This document shows positions 16,475 to 25,150 of a stretch of 64,000 nt of DNA, piece by piece. The stretch lies in assembly GCF_010634855.1 (NCBI RefSeq), contig NZ_MWLQ01000003.1, positions 62,001-126,000 on the forward strand, read 5' to 3'. Origin of the DNA: Microbacterium sp. B35-30. Its GTDB lineage: Bacteria; Actinomycetota; Actinomycetes; Actinomycetales; Microbacteriaceae. The position numbers and the translations under genes are program-made. The notes below the pieces were generated by a model that was given only the letters and a program-made list of their open reading frames with translations, had not been told where the DNA came from and made no database searches. How positions within the stretch are numbered: position 1 is the stretch's first letter; every line of letters starts with the position of its first letter.

Positions 16475-18075
16475 GCGGCATCGGGCGCGCGAGCGTTCTC
16501 ATCGGCGCCGGCACGATCGTCTCCCGACTCACCGGATTCCTGCGCGCCGTCGTGCTCGTCGCGGCCGTGGGCTCGGTGGGCAGCCGCGCCGGCGACGCCT
16601 TCAGCACCGCCAACCAGCTCCCCAACAACATCTACGCCATCATCTCCACCGGTCTGCTCACGGCGGTGATCGTGCCGCAGATCGTGAAGGCGAGCTCGCA
16701 CCAGGATGGCGGTCGCGCCTTCATCTCGAAGGTGTTCACGCTCGGAACCGTCGTGCTCCTGGCGACGACCCTGCTCGCGACGCTCGCCGCGCCGTGGCTG
16801 GTGCAGCTGTACGCCCCGGACTACACGCCCGAGCAGCTCGCCCTCACGACGACGTTCGCGTACTGGTGCCTGCCGCAGATCTTCTTCTACGGGCTGTACG
16901 CGCTGGTCGGTGAGGCGCTCAACGCGAGGCGTGTCTACGGCCCCTTCACCTGGGCCCCGATCGTCAACAACGTCGTGTCGATCGCCGGCTTCGTCGGCTT
17001 CATCCTGCTTTTCGGCGGACCCGTCACCGACCCCGTCGGCTGGACGCCCGACATGATCGCCCTCCTCGCCGGCACGGCGACGCTCGGCATCATCGTGCAG
17101 GCCGCGATCCTGCTGTTCTTCTGGCGGCGCACCGGACTGCACGTGCGCCCCGACTTCCGCTGGCGCGGCGTGGGCCTCAACCACATCGCGAAGCTCGCGG
17201 GGTGGACGTTCCTCATGGTCGTCGCAGGTCAGCTCGCCGGACTCGTGCAGTCCCGGGTACTCTCCCCGGCGTCCGGCGAGGGGCCTGCGGCTGCCGCCTC
17301 GGCGAACGCCTGGCTGCTCTTCATGCTCCCGTACTCGATCATCGTGCTGTCGATCGGAACCCCCTACTTCACGCAGCTGAGCGAGCACGCATCGGCAGGA
17401 CGCGACGATGACGTCCGTGCCGACATCGGCCGCAGCATCCGCACGCTCGGCGTGTTCATCGTTATCGCGGCCTTCGCTCTGGCCGCAGCGGCCGTTCCGG
17501 CCTCGCGCATCTTCACCAACTCCGCATCGGAGGCTGTCGCCGCCGCGTGGGTGCTCCTCGCCTTCCTCGTCGGGCTGATACCGCTGGCCGTGCTGTTCGT
17601 GATCCAGCGGAGCTTCTACGCCTACAACGACACCCGCACTCCGTTCTTCTTCACGCTGGTGCAGTGCGCCATCGTCGTGGCGACGGCGCTCGTCGCCCAG
17701 GCTCTCCTCACGGCGGACTTCCTCGCCGCGGGCGTCGCGCTCGGCCAGTCGTTGGCGAGCATCGTGCAGGTGATCCTCGCGACGTGGCTGCTCCAACGGC
17801 GGCTGGGCAGCCTCGCCATCGGATCATGGATGCTGTCGCTCGCGCGCTTCGTCCTCGCCGCGGTTCCCGCCGCGGCGGCGGGTTGGGCCGTGTTCCTGTG
17901 GTTCGGCGGCGCAGACGGCTGGACGGCGTCGACCCCGCTGCTCGGAGCCCTGGGCGCCGCCGTCATCGGCACGGTGGCGATCGCCGTGTACGTCGGGTTC
18001 CTGGCGCTCCTGCGCGCGCCGGAGCTCTCGGTGGCGATGGGCCTCGTGCGGCGCTTCCTGCCCGGTCGCCGCTGA
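16471..18075 (+). CDS. murJ: Lipid II flippase MurJ
   Basis: This 534-residue polytopic protein of the MVF/MurJ family flips lipid II across the membrane for peptidoglycan synthesis. It starts SGIGRASVLIGAGTIVSRLTGFLRAVVL, the usual first helix, and has about 14 hydrophobic segments through the length. It lacks the C-terminal pseudokinase of mycobacterial MviN. The start overlaps the stop of the DUF6049 gene by four bases. It lies in the conserved cca-DUF6049-murJ-trxB-trxA-parB order. Confidence 0.95.
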   Translation: MSGIGRASVLIGAGTIVSRLTGFLRAVVLVAAVGSVGSRAGDAFSTANQLPNNIYAIISTGLLTAVIVPQIVKASSHQDGGRAFISKVFTLGTVVLLATTLLATLAAPWLVQLYAPDYTPEQLALTTTFAYWCLPQIFFYGLYALVGEALNARRVYGPFTWAPIVNNVVSIAGFVGFILLFGGPVTDPVGWTPDMIALLAGTATLGIIVQAAILLFFWRRTGLHVRPDFRWRGVGLNHIAKLAGWTFLMVVAGQLAGLVQSRVLSPASGEGPAAAASANAWLLFMLPYSIIVLSIGTPYFTQLSEHASAGRDDDVRADIGRSIRTLGVFIVIAAFALAAAAVPASRIFTNSASEAVAAAWVLLAFLVGLIPLAVLFVIQRSFYAYNDTRTPFFFTLVQCAIVVATALVAQALLTADFLAAGVALGQSLASIVQVILATWLLQRRLGSLAIGSWMLSLARFVLAAVPAAAAGWAVFLWFGGADGWTASTPLLGALGAAVIGTVAIAVYVGFLALLRAPELSVAMGLVRRFLPGRR

Positions 18076-18280
18076 CGGTCGCTTCTCCGTTGGGCTGGCA
18101 GGGTCGACGCCCGCTGGGACCGCCTTACGGGCCGATCGCCGCGCCCGCAAGGGGACGGGGGACGGAATGCCGCGCGGTTACCATGTGTTGAGGCATCCGT
18201 AGCCTGCGCGTCTGTCGCGACGCGCTTGGCGAGCTTCACGAGGAGCGCCGCGAGCCTCCCAGGAAAGGAATGGTGCGCAC

Positions 18281-19267
18281 GTGCGTCAGGTCATCATCAT
18301 CGGATCGGGTCCCGCGGGTTATACGGCGGCGATCTATGCCGCGCGCGCGAACCTGAACCCGCTCGTCGTGGCGAGTTCGGTCGAGGCCGGCGGCGAGCTG
18401 ATGAACACCACCGAGGTCGAGAACTTCCCCGGGTTCCCCGAGGCGATCATGGGCCCCGACCTGATGGCCAAGATGCAGGAGCAGGCGGAGCGATTCGGCG
18501 CCGAGGTGCTCTACGACGACGTCGTCGAGCTCGACATCGACGGCCCGGTCAAGAAGATCACCCTCGGCAGCGGCGGCAGCCACGAGGCCGACGCAGTCAT
18601 CTTCGCCACCGGTTCCGCACCGCGCAAGATCGGCATCGAGGGCGAATCCCGGCTGTCCGGTCGCGGCGTGTCGTACTGCGCGACCTGCGACGGGTTCTTC
18701 TTCCGTGAGCGCGTGATCGCCGTCGTCGGCGGCGGCGACTCGGCGATGGAGGAGGCCACGTTCCTCACCAAGTTCGCGTCGAAGGTGTACGTCATCCACC
18801 GCCGCGACGAGCTGCGCGCCTCGAAGATCATGCAGGACCGCGCGTTCAAGAACGAGAAGATCGAGTTCGTCTGGAACAGCGAGGTCGTCGACATCCTCGG
18901 CGAGGACGCCGTCACCGGCATCGTGCTGCAGGACACCGTCGACGGCTCGACGCGCGAGCTGCCGCTGGACGGCGTGTTCGTCGCCATCGGCTACGACCCG
19001 CGCACGCACCTGGTGCACCACAAGCTCGACCTCACGCCCGAGGGCACGGTCTGGGTCGATGGCCGCTCCTCACGCACCTCGGTGCCCGGCGTGTTCGCCG
19101 CGGGTGACGTGATCGACCCCACCTACCGCCAGGCGGTCACCGCCGCCGGCAGCGGTACGGTCGCGGCGCTCGACCTCGAGCACTACCTCGCCGGACTCGG
19201 TGAGGCGGGCGAGCCGGATGCCGCAGGTGACCAGATCGCCGGCCTGCCAGAGGTCAGCACGGTCTGA
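18281..19267 (+). CDS. trxB: Thioredoxin-disulfide reductase
   Basis: This 328-residue flavoenzyme transfers electrons from NADPH to thioredoxin. It shows the FAD motif VIIIGSGPAGYTAAIYAARA, the redox pair Cys133/Cys136 in SYCATCDGFFF, the NADPH motif VVGGGDSAMEEATFL and the FAD closing motif VPGVFAAGDVIDPTYRQAVTAAGSG. The length is standard, with a GTG start at 18281. It is followed by trxA 89 bases downstream, past a short hairpin. The 205 bases upstream (18076-18280) hold its promoter; I see no other gene there. Confidence 0.97.
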   Translation: MRQVIIIGSGPAGYTAAIYAARANLNPLVVASSVEAGGELMNTTEVENFPGFPEAIMGPDLMAKMQEQAERFGAEVLYDDVVELDIDGPVKKITLGSGGSHEADAVIFATGSAPRKIGIEGESRLSGRGVSYCATCDGFFFRERVIAVVGGGDSAMEEATFLTKFASKVYVIHRRDELRASKIMQDRAFKNEKIEFVWNSEVVDILGEDAVTGIVLQDTVDGSTRELPLDGVFVAIGYDPRTHLVHHKLDLTPEGTVWVDGRSSRTSVPGVFAAGDVIDPTYRQAVTAAGSGTVAALDLEHYLAGLGEAGEPDAAGDQIAGLPEVSTV

Positions 19268-19272
19268 CGCCG

Positions 19273-19292
19273 CGGGCGTGGCTACACGCCCG
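19273..19292 (+). other. Short hairpin between trxB and trxA
   Basis: An 8 bp stem (CGGGCGTG / CACGCCCG, loop GCTA) follows the trxB stop with no T-run. It may act as a partial terminator or a transcript-stabilising hairpin between the two thioredoxin genes. Confidence 0.4.
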
Positions 19293-19356
19293 GGAACAAT
19301 CGCGCGACCAGCGCTGTTCAACCCAATCGACAGACTTCCATCGAAGGAGAAATCAG

Positions 19357-19680
19357 ATGACCGCCAAGGCGACGACCTCTGCCACGTTCGAGCAGGACGT
19401 GCTCCAGGCCGAGGGTCCGGTGCTCGTGGACTTCTGGGCGGAGTGGTGCGGCCCGTGTCGCATGGTCTCGCCCGTCCTCGACCAGATCCAGTCGGAGCAC
19501 CCCGACAAGATCACCATCCTGAAGCTCAACGTCGACGAGAATCCCGACCTCGCGATGAAGTACCAGATCACCTCCATCCCCGCGATGAAGGTGTTCAACA
19601 AGGGTGCGGTCGAGACGACCATCATCGGCGCGAAGCCGAAGTTCGCCCTCGAGAAGGACCTCGCCGCGTACATCGGCTGA
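19357..19680 (+). CDS. trxA: Thioredoxin
   Basis: This is a 107-residue classical thioredoxin. The active site WCGPC occupies residues 30-34 (Cys31, Cys34) in FWAEWCGPCRMVSPVLDQI, and the cis-Pro loop is in ITSIPAMKVFNKG. It reduces protein disulfides and is recharged by the TrxB encoded just upstream. The ATG at 19357 follows GAAGGAGAAATC, a strong ribosome-binding site. A clear terminator follows. Confidence 0.97.
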   Translation: MTAKATTSATFEQDVLQAEGPVLVDFWAEWCGPCRMVSPVLDQIQSEHPDKITILKLNVDENPDLAMKYQITSIPAMKVFNKGAVETTIIGAKPKFALEKDLAAYIG

Positions 19681-19699
19681 GCGCTTCCCGTTCCTCACG

Positions 19700-19730
19700 A
19701 AAACCCCGCCGGCTCTGCCGGTGGGGTTTT
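19700..19730 (+). terminator. Rho-independent terminator of trxA
   Basis: A stem of 14 bp (AAAACCCCGCCGGC / GCCGGTGGGGTTTT, one G-T pair, loop TCT) ends in four T residues. It lies 20 bases after the trxA stop. Confidence 0.85.
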
Positions 19731-19896
19731 CGCCTTCTGATCGGGATTTCTTCAAATATGCCGCTTCGGGCATCGAAGATCTTCTCGGCTGTCTTGCCGC
19801 CGGGTGTCGATCTGGGCGAGGCTTGTTCGACGCACAGAGTGAAGGGGCCACTCGGGCCCCGCATCCGGGGACCAGCCCCGACGGAAGGGAAACCTC

Positions 19897-20313
19897 ATGC
19901 GTTACATGCTCATCATGCAGGTCGGTGCCGAGGCGGCCGCCGCGTTCGACCCCGAGACCTACGACATGGCGGAGGCCTACGCCGCCATGGGCGCCTACAA
20001 CGAGGAACTGCAGAAGGCGGGGGTGTTCCTCAGTGCCGAGGGCTTGTCCGATGCCGCGGAAGGGTTCCGCGTCGACTTCGATTCCGCACCGCCGGCCGTG
20101 ACGGACGGACCGTTCGCCGAAGCGCGGGAGGTGTTCACCGGTTTCTGGATCATCGAGGTCGCCTCGCGCGAGGAGGCCGAGCATTGGGCTCGCAAGTGCC
20201 CCCTCGGGCCGGGCACGGCGCTCGAGGTGCGGCGGGTGAACGACCTCAGCGACTTCGACCAGAGCGACGAGTGGGTCGCCAAGGAGCAGGAGTGGCGCGC
20301 CGCCAACGCCTGA
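19897..20313 (+). CDS. YCII/DGPF-domain protein
   Basis: This 138-residue protein of the YCII-related (DGPF) family begins MRYMLIMQVGAEAAAAF and carries the eponymous TDGPFAEAREVFTGFWIIEV segment. It is shorter than the 200-residue multidomain variants. Such genes typically accompany SigJ/ECF42 sigma factors, one of which lies 0.4 kb downstream on the same strand. The biochemical role is not established; a catalytic His/Asp pair is proposed for the family. The start is ATG at 19897, after GGAAGGGAAACC. Confidence 0.88.
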   Translation: MRYMLIMQVGAEAAAAFDPETYDMAEAYAAMGAYNEELQKAGVFLSAEGLSDAAEGFRVDFDSAPPAVTDGPFAEAREVFTGFWIIEVASREEAEHWARKCPLGPGTALEVRRVNDLSDFDQSDEWVAKEQEWRAANA

Positions 20314-20322
20314 CCTCGAGGC

Positions 20323-20670
20323 TCAGCTCGCTTCGGCACGCACCGTCGGATCCCACCGGCGGTGCGTGTTCGCGTCGCCGAGCAGCGACCACACGGCACG
20401 TGTGAGCGGCGGATATTCGAGCGCGATCTGCCGCAGGACGCGATAGTGACGGCTCGCGCTCGGCCGCGACCCGCCGTCCTCGGCGATGTTCTCGGCGCGG
20501 AGGAGGTACACGACCAGTTCATCGACCGTCGGCAGGTCCTCCATGAATTCCCACGGGTCTTCGCCGGCTCGCAGCCGCTCGTGCACGAGCACCGAGAGTT
20601 CATCTGCGGCCTCTGCGCGCAGCAGTTCCAGGCTCGCTCTCCGTCGCAGGGTGTGCTCCTCGTTTGCCAC
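20323..20670 (-). CDS. Conserved hypothetical small protein
   Basis: This 115-residue protein has no domain I can name. It has a basic helical start (ANEEHTLRRRASLELLRAEAADELSVLVHERL), then WEFMEDLPTVDELVVYLLRAENIAEDGG, and ends PLTRAVWSLLGDANTHRRWDPTVRAEAS. The sequence looks truly coding (balanced amphipathic helices) and there are no membrane segments. The start is taken as GTG at 20670, just upstream of the divergent sigma-factor gene. It could be linked to the sigma factor by shared promoter DNA, but no function can be given. Confidence 0.6.
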   Translation of the reverse strand: MANEEHTLRRRASLELLRAEAADELSVLVHERLRAGEDPWEFMEDLPTVDELVVYLLRAENIAEDGGSRPSASRHYRVLRQIALEYPPLTRAVWSLLGDANTHRRWDPTVRAEAS

Positions 20671-20727
20671 CAGTCCAGGGTACGACGCGATTCCGACACC
20701 GCGGGTCAGCCCCTTTACGCTGAGAGC

Positions 20728-22056
20728 ATGACCTCCGACGGGCACGCTCAGCGCGCCGTGGAGGCGGTGTGGCGCGAGGAGTCCGCGCGCATCGTCTCGG
20801 CACTCACGCGCCACACCGGAGATTTCGCGTGGGCTGAGGACTTGGCCCAGGAAGCGCTGGTCGAAGCCCTGGCGACGTGGCCGGCGGGCGGCATCCCTGA
20901 CAATCCGGGCGCCTGGCTCATGTCCGTGGCGAAGCGGCGCGCCATCGACGGATGGCGGCGGCGCGAGCGGATGGCTCAGCGCGAGCCGCTGTTCATCTCG
21001 GAAGCGCTCCGCGCCGAGTCTGTGGACACCGTGCCCGATGAGGCGGATCCCGACCACATCGACGACGACGTCCTGCGTCTCGTGTTCGTCGCGTGTCACC
21101 CGGTGCTTCCCGCACAGGCTCGACTCGCCCTCACGCTGCGAACCGTCGCCGGCCTCACCACCGAGCAGATCGCGCGCGCGCTGCTCATGACCGTGCCGAC
21201 GGTGCAGCAGCGGATCGTCCGCGCCAAGCGCGCGCTCGCGGCCGAAGGCGTGCCTTTCGAGGTGCCCGATCGCGCCGAGCGGCCGGCTCGGCTCGCGAGC
21301 GTCCTGCAGGTGATCTACCTGCTCTTCACCGAGGGCTACTCCGCCACGGAGGGGGAGGGGCTCGTGCGCCCCGACGTCGCACGCGAAGCGGTGCGCCTCG
21401 GCCGGCAGCTTGCCTCGCTGATGCCACGGGAAGCCGAGGTCTGGTCGCTGATCGCGCTGATGGAGTTCCAGTCGTCGCGATTCGCCGCGCGCATCGACGC
21501 CGAAGGGCTGCCGCTGACGCTCGAGCAGCAGGACCGCCGCCGGTGGGATCGTTCGGCGATCGCCCGCGGCAGCGAGGCAATCGCGCGGGCAGTACCCGTG
21601 GCAGGAACCCTCGCGGGATCCGGTGCCGAGCGCCCCTCTGTCGGCCGAGGCATCGGCTACTACGGACTGCAGGCGGCTATCGCACAGTGCCATGCGGTGG
21701 CTCCCACCTTCGCCGAGACCGACTGGCAGCGGATACTCGGGCTCTACGACGCGCTCGCCGCGCTCGCTCCTTCCGCCGTGGTCCGCCTCAACCGCGCCGT
21801 CGCCCTGTCGATGGCGGAAGGCCCCGCGGAGGCGCTCGTCGAGGTGGAGTCGCTCGAGACGGAGCTGTCGGGCTTCCGACCGCTGCCCGCCGTCCGGGCC
21901 GAGCTGCTCGAACGCCTCGGAGACACGGATGCCGCGGCCGCCGCGTTCCTCGAGGCCGCCGCGCTTCCCGGCAACGACGCCGAGACGGCGCTCCTCCGGC
22001 GTCGTGCGGCGCAGGCGAAGTCTTCCGCGCCGCGGCGCACCCAGCCCCGCCGCTGA
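20728..22056 (+). CDS. RNA polymerase sigma factor, SigJ/ECF42-like
   Basis: This 442-residue sigma-70-family factor has a short N-terminal ECF part: region 2 (AEDLAQEALVEALATWPAGGIPDNPGAWLMSVAKRRAIDGWRR) and region 4 HTH (LALTLRTVAGLTTEQIARALLMTVPTVQQRIVRAKRAL). A long C-terminal domain (about residues 185-442, TPR-like, LLFTEGYSATEGEGLVRPDVAREAVRL) is typical of the ECF42 group. These factors are partnered by DGPF proteins rather than anti-sigma factors, and one lies just upstream. The ATG is at 20728. The regulatory signal is unknown. Confidence 0.9.
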   Translation: MTSDGHAQRAVEAVWREESARIVSALTRHTGDFAWAEDLAQEALVEALATWPAGGIPDNPGAWLMSVAKRRAIDGWRRRERMAQREPLFISEALRAESVDTVPDEADPDHIDDDVLRLVFVACHPVLPAQARLALTLRTVAGLTTEQIARALLMTVPTVQQRIVRAKRALAAEGVPFEVPDRAERPARLASVLQVIYLLFTEGYSATEGEGLVRPDVAREAVRLGRQLASLMPREAEVWSLIALMEFQSSRFAARIDAEGLPLTLEQQDRRRWDRSAIARGSEAIARAVPVAGTLAGSGAERPSVGRGIGYYGLQAAIAQCHAVAPTFAETDWQRILGLYDALAALAPSAVVRLNRAVALSMAEGPAEALVEVESLETELSGFRPLPAVRAELLERLGDTDAAAAAFLEAAALPGNDAETALLRRRAAQAKSSAPRRTQPRR

Positions 22057-22228
22057 CGCACGGTTACCCCGACCGGTCGTCCGGGGCGGGAGCCGTGTCA
22101 GCTCCGCGCCGGGCCGATCACGTTCAGCTGCGCCTGCGGAGCGAACTTCGCGAAGGGCGCACGGCCCACCGCGGCGAGCCGGCCGGTGTCAGCGCGGGGA
22201 GCCGGAGACGAGTGCCCGGCAGGAGGGA

Positions 22229-22252
22229 AGGGCCCCGGCATCACGCCGGGCC
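22229..22252 (-). terminator. Possible terminator at the parB end
   Basis: GGCCCCGGC (22231-22239) faces GCCGGGCC (22245-22252) across the parB stop codon, giving an eight to nine base stem with one bulge. The downstream side on the minus strand is pyrimidine-rich. The interval 22057-22230 between the convergent genes shows nothing else. Confidence 0.4.
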
Positions 22253-23218
22253 GTAGCCGGTCTCTCCCAGCTCGCCCAGGATTCGATTGAGATCCTCGAT
22301 GCTTGCGAAATCGATCGCAACCTGGCCTTTTCTTGCCGTGAGTGAGATCTTCACGCGGGTGTTGAGGCGATCGCCGAGCCTCTCGGCGACCTCGTCGAGG
22401 TGAGCGCGGCGCGAGCCCGCCTGTGGTTTCGCGGCACGGGTGGGTGAGGCATCCGGAAGCTTCGCCGCAGCCTCCGCGGCACGCACCGACAGGTCCTCGT
22501 TGACGATCTTGTCGGCGAGGCGCTGCATCGCCGTGGCGTCCTCGAGAGAGAGGATCGCGCGGGCGTGGCCGGCCGTCAGCACACCGGCGGCGACGCGCTG
22601 CTGCACCGGCACCGGCAGCTTCAGCAGCCGGATCGTGTTGCTGATCTGCGGCCGCGAACGGCCGATGCGCGTCGCGAGCTCTTCCTGGGTGATGCCGAAG
22701 TCCTCGAGCAGCTGCTGGTACGCCGACGCCTCTTCGAGCGGGTTGAGCTCGGAGCGATGAAGGTTCTCGAGGAGGGCGTCGCGGAGGAGGTGCTCATCGG
22801 CGGTGTCGCGGACGACGGCCGGGATCGAGGTGAGCCCGGCTTCTCGGGCGGCGCGCGTACGGCGCTCACCCATGATGAGCTCGTACTCGCCCTTCTCGTT
22901 GGTGCGAACCACGACCGGTTGCAGCACGCCGAATTCGCGCACGCTGTGCACGAGCTCGGCGAAGTGCTCGTGGTCGAAGTTGGAGCGCGGCTGGCGCGGG
23001 TTGGGAACGATGTCGTGCGGGTCGATGTGCGCGAGCCGCGCGCCGGGAACCTCGACCAGGTTCTCCTGGACGTCGGCGGTGGCCGCTTCGACCGACGGGG
23101 CTTCATCGACCGCGACAGCGCGGGGGAAGAAGACATCGGCCGGGCGGTCGTCAGCCTGCTCGTTCGTCGGGATCAATGCGCCGATTCCGCGGCCGAGCCC
23201 TGTGCGCTTCGCAGCCAT
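22241..23218 (-). CDS. parB: Chromosome-partitioning protein ParB
   Basis: This 325-residue ParB/Spo0J is a CTP-dependent clamp that loads at parS, spreads and recruits SMC. Visible parts are the C-motif region with MGERRTRAAREAGLTSIPAVVRDT, the ENLHRSELNPLEEASAYQQLLEDFG block, the HTH (ITQEELATRIGRSRPQISNTIRLLKLP) that reads parS, and a C-terminal dimerisation region. The N-terminus starts MAAKRTGLGRGIGALIP, as in actinobacterial ParB. Its start shares one base with the parA stop, so the pair is translationally coupled. Its targets are the fourteen parS copies at 24752-32331. Confidence 0.97.
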   Translation of the reverse strand: MAAKRTGLGRGIGALIPTNEQADDRPADVFFPRAVAVDEAPSVEAATADVQENLVEVPGARLAHIDPHDIVPNPRQPRSNFDHEHFAELVHSVREFGVLQPVVVRTNEKGEYELIMGERRTRAAREAGLTSIPAVVRDTADEHLLRDALLENLHRSELNPLEEASAYQQLLEDFGITQEELATRIGRSRPQISNTIRLLKLPVPVQQRVAAGVLTAGHARAILSLEDATAMQRLADKIVNEDLSVRAAEAAAKLPDASPTRAAKPQAGSRRAHLDEVAERLGDRLNTRVKISLTARKGQVAIDFASIEDLNRILGELGETGYGPA

Positions 23219-24852
23219 CAGACGCCCCTTTCATTCGAGGCGCTGTCGCGCCGGATCATCTCGACAGCCGCTTCGCGGTAGGCGATGGCGCCGGCCGACT
23301 GTCCATCGTAGGCGAGAACCGACTGGCCGAAGCTCGGCGCCTCAGAGACGCGCACAGACCGGGGAATGATGGTGTCGAGCACCTCCTTGGGGAAGTGCTC
23401 GCGCACCTCGTCGGCGACCTGCTGCGCAAGACGCGTGCGACCGTCATACATCGTCAGCATGATGGTCGACAGCTGCAGCCGCGGGTTGAGGTGCTTCTGG
23501 ATCATGCGCACGGTGCCGAGCAGTTGGCTCAGTCCTTCGAGCGCGTAATACTCGCACTGGATGGGGATCAGCAGTTCGGTGGCAGCGGTGAAGGCGTTGA
23601 TCGTGAGCAGACCGAGCGAGGGTGGGCAGTCGATCAGGATGAAGTCCAGCTGCCCTTCGTGCTTCGCGAGGTAGTCGTCCACAGCGACGCGCAGCCGGTG
23701 CTCGCGCGCGACCTGCGACACCAGCTCGATCTCGGCGCCGGCGAGGTGGATGGTGCTCGGCGCGCACAGCAGGTTGGGGGACTCCGGGCTGACCTGGATG
23801 ATGTCGGCGAGGGGGAATTCGTCGATGAGTACGTCGTACACACTCGGGATGTCGGAGGTGTGCGGGACCCCGAGAGCCGTCGAGGCGTTGCCCTGCGGAT
23901 CCAGATCGATCACGAGGACGCGGGCGCCCCGCTCAGTGAGGGCGGCCGCCAGGTTGACCGTCGTGGTCGTCTTCCCGACGCCGCCCTTCTGATTCGAGAC
24001 CGTCAGCACGCGCGTACGGCCGGTGAGCTGAACCTCGGCTTCTTCGAGCGCCTTACGGCGCGCCGTCAGGTCTGCGAGCTCCCGGGCGATCGGCGAGTCG
24101 TCCACTTCCTGCCCGATGGTGACGCCGTGGTGCTGCGCGATGGGGGAGTCCTCTTCCTGCGTGGCGGTAGTGCTCTCGTCCGAGGCGACGACGGGAGTGA
24201 CGTCGGGTGATGCGTCGGGTGATGCGTCGGGTGCCGGACCAGCGTAATCGTCGGCCGCGACATCGGCGTCGCTGTCCGTCGTGCCCGCCTGCACCTCTGC
24301 CGGTGCGATGTCGGCGCTGGGCGTGAGGTCCTCGTTGGGCGTGAGGTCCTCGTTGGGCGTGAGGTCCTCGCTCGGCGTGACGTCCTCGCTCGGCGTGACG
24401 TCCTCGCTCGGCGTGACGTCCTCGCTCGGCGTGACGTCCTCGCTCGGCGTGACGTCCTCGCTCGGCGTGACGTCCTCGCTCGGTGCGACCCGCTCGTCAG
24501 GTGCGATGCCCTCGTCCTCTTCCTGGATGTGTCCAGCGGACGCGTCGGCGATGTCGGGGGCCCCGTCATCCATATGGGGCGGGGCTGCGTCCGGCGACGC
24601 GGTGTCCGCAGGAACTGCCGACTGGGGTGCGCCGGATGCCTCGGGTGGAGCTTCGACGCTGTCGTCCGCGGAAGCTGACGGCGACTCTGTCGCCAGCGCG
24701 GTGAGCGGGCGATCGGACGAGAGGGATGCCTGAGCCTCGGTCTCGTCGGGTTGTTTCACGTGAAACTCTCCCCTTTGCGCGAGCCGCTCAACATCGCCTT
24801 CCACCTTATCCCGCCTTCCCCCCATCCCCAGCCGTCGGAGCCAGTTATTCAT
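23218..24852 (-). CDS. parA: Chromosome-partitioning ATPase ParA with long acidic N-terminal extension
   Basis: This 544-residue protein has a C-terminal ParA/Soj ATPase (residues about 282-544). Walker A is TVSNQKGGVGKTTTTVNLAAAL with the signature first Lys, the switch is VLVIDLDPQGNASTALGV and Walker B is FILIDCPPSLGLLTINAF. It drives origin segregation with ParB. The first 281 residues are unusual: acidic, Pro/Ser/Asp-rich, with nine EDVTPS-like hexapeptide repeats (about residues 124-177). The family core usually has little or no such extension. ATG 24852 (MNNWLRRLGMGG) is chosen for its AAGGAACGC site; an in-frame upstream start at 24900 is weaker. A parS lies inside the reading frame (encoding FHVKQ). 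Confidence 0.93.
   Translation of the reverse strand: MNNWLRRLGMGGRRDKVEGDVERLAQRGEFHVKQPDETEAQASLSSDRPLTALATESPSASADDSVEAPPEASGAPQSAVPADTASPDAAPPHMDDGAPDIADASAGHIQEEDEGIAPDERVAPSEDVTPSEDVTPSEDVTPSEDVTPSEDVTPSEDVTPSEDLTPNEDLTPNEDLTPSADIAPAEVQAGTTDSDADVAADDYAGPAPDASPDASPDVTPVVASDESTTATQEEDSPIAQHHGVTIGQEVDDSPIARELADLTARRKALEEAEVQLTGRTRVLTVSNQKGGVGKTTTTVNLAAALTERGARVLVIDLDPQGNASTALGVPHTSDIPSVYDVLIDEFPLADIIQVSPESPNLLCAPSTIHLAGAEIELVSQVAREHRLRVAVDDYLAKHEGQLDFILIDCPPSLGLLTINAFTAATELLIPIQCEYYALEGLSQLLGTVRMIQKHLNPRLQLSTIMLTMYDGRTRLAQQVADEVREHFPKEVLDTIIPRSVRVSEAPSFGQSVLAYDGQSAGAIAYREAAVEMIRRDSASNERGV
24321..24482 (-). repeat. Nine 18 bp tandem repeats within parA
   Basis: About nine consecutive 18 bp units, six nearly identical (GCGTGACGTCCTCGCTCG) and three variants, encode the hexapeptide EDVTPS / EDLTPN / EDLTPS. 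The repeats are in frame, so copy-number change would not shift the frame. The encoded stretch is acidic and probably unstructured. Confidence 0.92.
24752..24767. promoter_or_regulatory. parS: parS site 1 (inside parA)
   Basis: TGTTTCACGTGAAACT, one base off the 16 bp consensus, with the 14 bp core perfect. It lies within the parA coding sequence about 90 bases from the start, so ParB bound here could also affect parAB transcription. Confidence 0.93.
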
Positions 24853-25134
24853 GCGTTCCTTACCGTTGCGGGCGGGCCTGCTATCGCCTCTAGTCAACAT
24901 CGCCTGACCACGTCGGCGGCGCTAACCCGCCGCTTCAAGGGAAGCCCGAGTGCCGATTGTGGCAGAAGCGGCGACGCCACGACTTCGACGAGGGCACGGA
25001 GACCATCAGCGTCTCGAAACTCGCTCCCTCGTGCCGTCTCGACGCCCGTTCTGCTGCGGAGGACGAGGTCGTCTGCAGGGGTTGCGCGTCCCTCGGCCGC
25101 GATATTCAAAGCCCGAGGTGCTTGTTGCACACTG

Positions 25135-25150
25135 CGTTTCACGTGAAACA
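25135..25150. promoter_or_regulatory. parS: parS site 2
   Basis: CGTTTCACGTGAAACA: perfect 14 bp core, first consensus base replaced by C. Confidence 0.95.

Noticed and set aside
24321..24482. CRISPR or intergenic satellite
   Set aside because: The 18 bp repeats are contiguous without spacers and in frame within parA, so they encode a hexapeptide repeat.
24853..24900. Upstream parA start at 24900
   Set aside because: The extra 16 residues (MLTRGDSRPARNGKER) have no support, while ATG 24852 has a good ribosome-binding site.
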